The notes under the pieces: generated by a model
What the model was told of the DNA's origin: nothing
Databases searched by the model: none
The model's input: only the letters and a program-made list of their open reading frames with translations
Part shown: positions 57,944 through 64,000 of the stretch, piece after piece
Numbering within the stretch: position 1 is the stretch's first letter
Layout: each line of letters begins with the position of its first letter
DNA from: Akebia trifoliata
Taxonomy: Eukaryota; Streptophyta; Magnoliopsida; Ranunculales; Lardizabalaceae
Assembly (NCBI GenBank): GCA_017979445.1
Contig: CM030711.1
Coordinates: 2,046,001-2,110,000, forward strand
Reading direction: 5' to 3'
Length of the DNA stretch: 64,000 nt
Position numbers and translations under genes: made by a program

Positions 57944-58533
57944 GATACCCCTCCTTTTAAAACTGATGAGATGCGCCTTGACCACAATCTTATCTAAGAG
58001 ATTAATAGAGAATGACCCAAATGCCCTCATCCTCAACCTCTAACAAAAGATTTTTCCTTTTAGAATCAGACATCTTCAACATTGTAGGTAAAAAAAATTC
58101 TTTCTCAAGACAATATACAATGTTTAGGGGCATAGGAAACAATGAAAATTTTAATAGAAAAAATGTAGGGTTTACAAAATAAGATTAAGGCAAGGTTAAA
58201 AGCGATGGATTGATGAAAAAATTTCAACCTTGAGATTTATTTACTCTGACCTTCAAACCTTAAAAGTAAGATAAGATATTTGAGAAAGTATAAATAATGG
58301 AATTTTGGGTGGAAAAATCAAGGGTTTCTATATGGGTTAATTAACCATAGGGGTTGAAGATGGATTTTTTTTTTTTTTTTGAGAAAGATCAAAGGTTCTT
58401 TAGTGGAGGTTGAAGATGAGGGTATTTATGATCTTTTCATTAGTTTATAAGTGAAGATTGTGGTCAAGGGGCATGTCATAAATTTGAAAACAAAGGGAAT
58501 ATTTCTCAAATCCTCATCAAAAGCATAGGGGTA
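57944..58533. repeat. Long-inverted-repeat element before EXO5 copy C
   Basis: Homologous to 48905-49482 with the same arms (ttgaccacaatctt and gattgtggtcaaggggc), plus a longer T run near 58366. It ends about 125 bases before the ATG of copy C. Confidence 0.75.
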
Positions 58534-58658
58534 CCTCTGAACCAACCAAAAGAATAAATAATAAAGAAAAAGAAGAAAAAAAGTGGCAAGAGAATGCTTT
58601 TTGGTGGCAATTATAAGTTATAACCCTAATTTGAATTTTCCAAAAAAATCATATCAAA

Positions 58659-58952
58659 ATGGAAGACTCTTCAATCAAATCTTCTAAGGAAATCCCTCCA
58701 ATTCCTATTCAAATCTCGAGCAATGATGACAAGAAGATTGCTCTCATCGAAAAAAACACGAGTTCAATTGAATCCACCAATAGAGGCGGAGCCAGGATTT
58801 TGCCTGCATGGGGGCAACCAAGTACCCATTCAAAAAGACTCCTAATTAGAGATATTGAAGATGTTGGCAATTCAATAGGAGTCATTCAAAAGAAATTTGA
58901 TGAACCCGAATCGATCTTAAATTGATTTCGAAGAAAAAGAGGTCTTTATACG
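58659..58952 (+). pseudogene. EXO5: EXO5 pseudogene C (exon 1 only)
   Basis: The ATG at 58659 opens MEDSSIKSSKEIPP, matching the other copies. It shares with pseudogene B the foreign segment (gagccaggattttgcc) in place of the Ser-rich region, so C derives from a B-like copy. The frame continues through RDIEDVGNSIG to ESILN and then stops, where the intact copy reads LNRFRRK (CGA to TGA). After agaggtcttta the homology ends abruptly and the fold-back cluster begins. No later exons follow. Confidence 0.85.
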
Positions 58953-59150
58953 GTAATGTTGCCTCACCAAAAATCAGCTCATTTCAAAACTTCTAACCCC
59001 ATGTTTACAAGTTGAAAAATCGTGGACTGTCTATTTTTTGTAAATCATTTGTGATGGTCATCCTCACTAAAAATCAGTCCATTTCAAAACTTGTAAGCCA
59101 TGTAGGACAAAAACATGTTGGGCAAATTGTTTGGTGTTGAACGAGACTCA
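58953..59150. repeat. Partial fold-back element, first of the cluster
   Basis: It contains the family words caccaaaaatcagctcatttc and acaagttgaaaaatcgtgga, and a right end with tgttgaacgagac next to a TA tract. The left end is missing at the junction with EXO5 copy C, so the element or a rearrangement at it may mark the duplication breakpoint. Confidence 0.55.
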
Positions 59151-59163
59151 TATATATATATAT

Positions 59164-59522
59164 GGGTCCTGTTCAGCAACAAACATTTTGGCAAAACATT
59201 TTTCAAAACATGGGTTAGAGGTTTTGGAATGGACTGATTTTTTGTGAGGATGATTTTTACGGTGAGAAGATCATCCTCACCAAAAATCAGCCAATTCCAA
59301 AACTTCTAGCCCCTGTTTACAAGTTGAAAAATCGTGGACCGTCCATTTTTTGTTTTGTTAACCATTTTTGATGGGGTTAGAAGTTTTGGAATGGGCTGAT
59401 TTTTGGTAATGATGATCTCTTCACTGTAGAGATCATCCTCACCCAAAATCAACTCATTCAAATACCTCTAACCCATGTTTTGAAAAATGTTTTGCCAAAA
59501 TGTTTGTTGCTGAACATTTCCC
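59164..59522. mobile_element. TA-microsatellite fold-back element, 'cagcaacaaac' subtype
   Basis: 359 bases. Ends gggtcctgttcagcaacaaac and the inverse gtttgttgctgaacatttccc. TA tracts lie on both sides. Inside, gatcatcctcaccaaaaatcag and its inverse occur in nested pairs. Non-coding. Confidence 0.8.
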
Positions 59523-59534
59523 TATATATATATA

Positions 59535-59994
59535 GGGTCCCGTTCAATGGCCAACAGTTTGGCAAACACTTTTTCAAAACATGGGTTAGAGGCTTGGAAT
59601 GGGCTGATTTTTTGTGAGGATGATCTCTACGGTGAGGAGATCATCCTCACCAAAAATCAGCTCATTCCAAAACTTCTAGCCCCAGTTTACAAGTTGAAAA
59701 ATTGTGGATCGTCCATTTTTTGTAAACCATTTTTGATGGGGTTAGAAGTTTTGGAATGGGCTGATTTTTGGTGATAATAATCTCTTCCCAGTTTACAAGT
59801 TGAAAAATTGTGGACCGTCCATTTTTTGTAAACCATTTTTGATGGGGTTAGAAGTGTTGGAATGGGCTGATTTTTGGTGATGATGATCTCCTCACCGTAG
59901 AGATCATCCTCACCAAAAATCAGCCCATTCCAAGACCTCTAACCCATGTTTTGAAAAATGTGTTTGCCAAACTGTTGGCCATTGAACGCTACCC
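59535..59994. mobile_element. TA-microsatellite fold-back element, 'caatggccaac' subtype
   Basis: About 460 bases. Ends gggtcccgttcaatggccaac and the inverse gttggccattgaacgctaccc. TA tracts lie on both sides (59523-59534 and 59995-60007). It includes an internal partial duplication (aagttgaaaaattgtgga twice, about 90 bases apart). Same subtype as 50206-50508. Confidence 0.8.
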
Positions 59995-60008
59995 ATATAT
60001 ATATATTA

Positions 60009-60364
60009 GGGAAATGTTCAGCAACAAACATTTTGGCAAAACATTTTTCAAAACATGGGTTAGAGGTATTTGAATGGGTTGATTTTTGGTGAGGATGATC
60101 TCTACGGTGAAAGAGTTCATTATCACCAAAAATCAGCCTATTCCAAAACTTCTAGTCCCAGTTTACAAGTTGAAAAATCGTGGACCGTCCATTTTTTGTA
60201 AATCATTTTTAATGAGGTTAGAAGTTTTGGAATGGGCTGATTTTTGATGATGATGATCTCCTCACCATATAGATCATCCTCACCAAAAATCAGCTCATTC
60301 CAAAACTTCTAACCCATGTTTTGAAAAATGTTTTGCCAAAATGTTTGTTTTCTGAACATTTCCC
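60009..60364. mobile_element. TA-microsatellite fold-back element, second 'cagcaacaaac' copy
   Basis: 356 bases. Ends gggaaatgttcagcaacaaac and the inverse gtttgttttctgaacatttccc. It starts after a short TA tract and ends at cctattatat. Closest relative is 59164-59522. Confidence 0.78.
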
Positions 60365-60610
60365 TATTATATATTCTTCAAATATCGAATATAAATGAAA
60401 CATTCTAAAACATTAGAAATGTAAAAAACTCATCGTCTTCTTATTAACGAAACTCTTCGAATCAAGAGAATTCATTCTTACTAACGAAACGGTTGAACCG
60501 TTACAATATAACTGGACGCCACTGAAAATCACAAGTAAGAGAAGATTGTCGAAATTCTTAACGGTAGTCAAGAGAAACTCTTCGAATCTGATCTCTGCAA
60601 ACCTAATGGA
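60365..60610. other. AT-rich spacer upstream of the 216-bp repeats
   Basis: It contains an inverted pair around actaacgaaacggttgaaccg (near 60480-60500) and twice the word aaactcttcgaatc (60448 and 60576). It may be part of the leader of the membrane protein gene. No coding region was seen. Confidence 0.3.
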
Positions 60611-61195
60611 GACCACTGGTTGTTGTTTTTGTTGATTTTGCCTCATAAGAATCGAGGCCACCTTCTAGGGCTTGAGTCGATTAAGATTACTTCATAAAGC
60701 TTCTACTAATTGGAGACAGCGGGTTAGACTTCGAATCTCTATCTCTTAGGCATCTCTTCAATTTATTATTTGTTTGAATCGTGTTTCTAGGGTTTGGATT
60801 TTAGTTTTATATATTAATCTAATCGAGACCACTGGTTGTTGGTTTTGCTGATTTTTCCTCTTAAGAATCGAGGCCACCTTCTAGGGCTTGAGTCGATTAA
60901 GATTACTTCATAAAGCTTCTACTAATTAGAGACAACGGGTTAGACTTAGAATCTCTATCTCTCAGGCATCTCTTCGGTTAATTATTTGTTTGAATCGTGT
61001 TTCTAGGGTTTAGATTTTAGTTTTATATATTAATCTAATCGAGACCACTGGTTACTGGTTTTGCTGATTTTTCCTCTTAAGAATCGAGGCCACCTTCTAG
61101 GGCTTGAGTCGATTAAGATTACTTCATAAAGCTTCTACTAATTGGAGACAGTGGGTTAGACTTCGAATCTCTATCTCTTAGGCATCTCTTGAATA
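60611..61195. repeat. 216-bp tandem repeat, just under three copies
   Basis: gaccactggtt begins copies at 60611, 60827 and 61043, a constant period of 216. The copies differ by only a few bases. The repeat contains cttctagggcttgagtcg, acttcataaagcttctac and tttctagggtttggatttt. The third copy stops after ggcatctctt near 61190. It lies 250-830 bases upstream of the ATG at 61444, so it is probably in the promoter or leader of that gene. Confidence 0.9.
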
Positions 61196-61443
61196 TTTAT
61201 ATAAAACAAGGAGGGATGAAGTAAACATGCAAACCATGATCAAATTTTTTGATTTTATTTGGCTTACGTGTTGTGTGTATTGATCCCTAATCAAAATGCA
61301 AAAAGAATCAAACTAATTATCGCTGGTATTGATCTTATTTTTTTAGACACATGTATTCAACTCTAATGAAGCTTTTCGTACCCAACACGAGCCGGATGAA
61401 TATGTTTTAATCCAATGTTATGGTCAAGGGCTGAAATTTCCAA

Positions 61444-62953
61444 ATGGGAGCTGTCATTGGTAAAGCTGCAAGTGGCATTGGTGCTGTTCTTGGAAATGCT
61501 TTTGCTGCTCCAATTAAAACAATTTTTGGTGATTCGTGCGAGTAAGAATCTTATCTCATTCGGTCCTTTTTAATTTGCAAGACGTACTGCCCATTGTTTT
61601 ATTATTACCTTGAGTTGTGTTAAGAAAGTTACATTAGGTTCTCTGGGTTCACTAATTTATGGGTAAGAGGGAGAATATTTCTGATTCATACCTTTTGGAT
61701 TTTCTTTTTATTATGAAGTAATAATTATTTTAAGGAAAAGATGCAACAAAATTTACTGTAAACGAGACAGTAATAAATGTTATATGATCATCATGTGCCG
61801 ATTTTATCTCAGATGGATCCAAATTTATGTTCAAATGCCCTATGAGCCACCATTGATAGTTGTGTAAGGTGGTAACTTTCCTCCCAAAACATTTATGGAA
61901 AGCCAATAGTTTGAAAATGAACTATTTCTTACTTGTAAAATGTTGATATAGATGTATTGTTTCCAAGTTTAAAATGGTAAAAAATGCATAATAGGCCTAA
62001 GATTCATGCATGTATTTCATGTGTTTTGATTTTGGTTGTTGCTGTCCTGAGTATGATCCTTTCATTCCGGTTGGTTCTGCAGGGGAGTCTGTTCAGGAAC
62101 ATGGGACATTACTTGTTTCATCGAACATTTATGTGTGGCCAATCTCGTGAAACTGTTGATGGTTTTCGGCCTTGGATATATAAGTAAGATTCCCTTTTTT
62201 AAAAAAAATCCATTAGCTTTACATGGTCTAGTATTTGGTCCTCACTTACATGAATATTTCCTTTTTACATAACTGTACACCTATCTTCTTTTCTTTCTTT
62301 TTTTTCTTTCCACTTTTGATCATAAATTCAATTTATGTTCTTGGTTTCCATATTGTGCATTTGATTACACTACTCATTTGGCACAGAACTCGTGAAGTAA
62401 ATCATATATATAGGTAATAATGCTAATGATTTGTCTTTCTATTCTTCAATCAGCATTGATGTTCTTCTACCTCCTATTTCAACTGGGGATCATCCAATTC
62501 ATTGGGAGAAGCCTTTGTAAAATGGGGTGGACTGCATGTGAGACTTACTGGTTTGCATTAAAGGATATCACGTGTTTTCTATGGCACAAGTTGAAGAACA
62601 CCAAACGAGTATACCGTCATCACTCCCGAGACGTCGAAGAAGGATACAGTTCAAGTGATGAAGACACCGACTCCTTGGAAAACTATAGGAGTTTGAGTGT
62701 CAATAGAAAGCGAAGATCGGTTAGAGAGAGAAGGAAGGATCAAATGAGGAAGTCTTTGTACCCTATAAGGCATGGGGCCAAAGTTCGGTATAGAACTCGC
62801 AGTCACAATCATGATTTTCGGTGGAAAACGAGTGAAGTATCTGTACGAGTAAAGGGTGGGTCTAGGAGAATGCAGAACTCGAGGCAGCTTCAAGTGCGGA
62901 AAGTTGGTAATTTCAGAAGAGAAAGGAAGCTGTTCAAGAGGAGGATTAGGTGA
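61444..62953 (+). CDS. Small membrane protein with very basic tail, plant-conserved, unknown function
   Basis: Three exons, 61444-61541, 62083-62183 and 62454-62953, with GT..AG borders, sum to 233 codons (232 residues). The N-terminus is Gly/Ala-rich (MGAVIGKAASGIGAVLGNAF). A Cys-containing region (SCEGVCSGTWDITCF) leads into a long hydrophobic stretch (about 52-80, LVKLLMVFGLGYITLMFFYL), likely one or two membrane passes. A second Cys/Trp-rich segment (KMGWTACETYWFALKD) follows, then a Ser/Asp patch (GYSSSDEDTDSLE) and an Arg/Lys-rich tail of about 70 residues. I recall uncharacterised plant proteins with this exact layout; I know no function. The start is fixed by GAVIGKAA homology. Confidence 0.85.
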
Positions 62954-63257
62954 TGGACAATCAATTTCAACTCTATCTAGATCTATGTCATCATCTTGCA
63001 TGCACCATTTATGGTTCAAGGCTTCATTCCATTTCAGAATGTTTCAACTTAAATATTCCTGGGTTTTGACATATTGGAATGAAATAATTTCATATGCTTC
63101 AAAATTCGAAATGTATCGTAAACATATAAAGACATATAGGGTTTGTTACAAGTAAAAGTTGGCGTGTCAATAGAATCTCTATTAATTTAGAAACCCTTGG
63201 CCGAAATTGAAATTCAAGTGTATACAGATCTCTGTATCAGTTCCCCAACATCCATTA
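62954..63257. other. 3' flank of the membrane protein gene
   Basis: It includes a half of the TTGCCACACC MITE (aaaagttggcgtgtcaatagaa, near 63155-63176), without its partner arm. Nothing else seen. Confidence 0.35.
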
Positions 63258-63847
63258 ATGGAGGAAGAAAAAGTTACTGCGTACTATGACGACTCACACA
63301 CAAAGGAGAAGGTGCCGCGAGATTCAAACAAGGATTAGGTTTCTCCTCACAATCTTCCAAATCCACCACCACTAACCGTCCTCCAAGAGGTTCTGCTCTC
63401 CCATCTTCTTCATCTCCCCTTTGCAATTTCATTAAGGCTTCGAGTCCTTGAAAATCTTCTTAGATCGATAAACAATAACAACTCGAAAACATTCAAAACA
63501 AATTCAAGAAGAAATAGAAGTCGGATTCTAGGGTTTCAGATAATCGTTCTAGTAGGGAGAGAGATGAGTCTTCGAAGAGGAGGAGAAGTAGGAGTAGAGA
63601 TATAGAGAAAAAGAAGAGTGAGAGGAGTGGAAGTAAGTCAAGGAGTTCTTTAGAAGAAGAACGAAGACATTGATGAAGTTCTCGAGAGAGATATAGTAGA
63701 GAAAGAAGGAAAAGTAGGAACTTATCTCCTCGGCACCAAAGGGCGGAAAAGAGTAGAAGTGATGGGGACCAGAGTACAGATAAGGGTACTAAGAAGAGAA
63801 ATGGTGGAGTCGACTATTCTAGACTCATCAAGGGGTATGCAAAGATG
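63258..63847 (+). pseudogene. Broken first exon of an RS-rich nuclear protein gene
   Basis: ATG at 63258 opens MEEEKVTAYYDD. A frame slip near 63288 then separates it from KGEGAARFKQGLGFSSQSSK in another frame. Later come a stop after FIKASSP (near 63450), a further stop pair at about 63672, an Arg/Ser-rich region and finally VDYSRLIKGYAKM at a donor-like gttagt (63848). I recall an intact plant family with the order YYDEL.RKGEGAARFKQGLG, then RS repeats, then VDYSRLI.GY.KM, resembling splicing-associated RS proteins. Retention of the intron donor argues for a duplicated gene rather than a processed copy. The rest lies beyond the window. Confidence 0.6.
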
Positions 63848-64000
63848 GTTAGTATCTCAATTCCAATGTGTTTGTGTTTTTTAATGGAATTGATTTGTTT
63901 TTCTGCAAATGTTATGGTTTATAATATAAACTCGATTAGGTTGCAAGTTGTTTGGGTCCTTAGGTTAAGACTTAAACTTTCCACCATATTAATACTTAAG

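Overview
The window looks like nuclear DNA from a flowering plant, most likely a eudicot. Genes are rich in AT-biased GT..AG introns, the proteins match plant versions of conserved families, the gene-poor DNA carries TTTAGGG-like (plant telomere-type) motifs, and small plant-style transposons (Tourist-like, hAT-like, Mutator-like MITEs, SINEs) are everywhere. I cannot name the species. All gene models were built by hand from splice sites, reading frame and remembered family sequences; no search was run.

Layout. 1-600: a fold-back element and the last exon of a taxilin-like coiled-coil gene (+). 2.5-4.5 kb: a complete four-exon gene for the TFIIH subunit p44/GTF2H2 (-). 6-20 kb: a gene desert. 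Most of it (about 7.6-18 kb, with a fourth partial unit to about 19.3 kb) is a tandem array of units of about 3.7-4.0 kb, each alternating a long and a short sub-unit and rich in degenerate TTTAGGG-like sequence. A 287-bp segment is triplicated only in unit 2, and a Tourist-like element sits in the last unit. 20.1-28.1 kb: a 14-exon gene for a plant RNA pseudouridine synthase 5-like protein (+). Its introns hold a gypsy protease fossil, a LINE fossil, two MITEs with 9-bp target duplications, and a tandem array that repeats the start of its own exon 6.

29-59 kb: a segmentally duplicated block. It contains two EF-1alpha genes (A intact; B with a +1 frameshift in an A run near codon 44 and no intact telo-boxes) and four copies of exonuclease V (EXO5) sequence. 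These are a decayed exon-1 relic between the EF-1alpha genes, one intact seven-exon gene (42.9-48.0 kb), a near full-length pseudogene (49.6-57.0 kb) and an exon-1-only copy (58.7 kb). A long-inverted-repeat element lies just upstream of each EXO5 copy.

59-64 kb: a cluster of fold-back elements inserted in TA microsatellites, a 216-bp triplicate, a three-exon gene for a small membrane protein with a very basic tail (+), and a broken first exon of an RS-rich (arginine/serine) nuclear protein gene running off the right edge.

The genes are unrelated housekeeping functions (transcription/repair, RNA modification, translation elongation, DNA exonuclease); nothing suggests a co-regulated cluster. 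I found no convincing new multi-gene system. The most interesting signals are structural: the exon-start array in an intron, the EF-1alpha/EXO5 duplication with complementary lesions in two exon-2 copies, the telomere-like tandem array, and the TA-microsatellite fold-back family.
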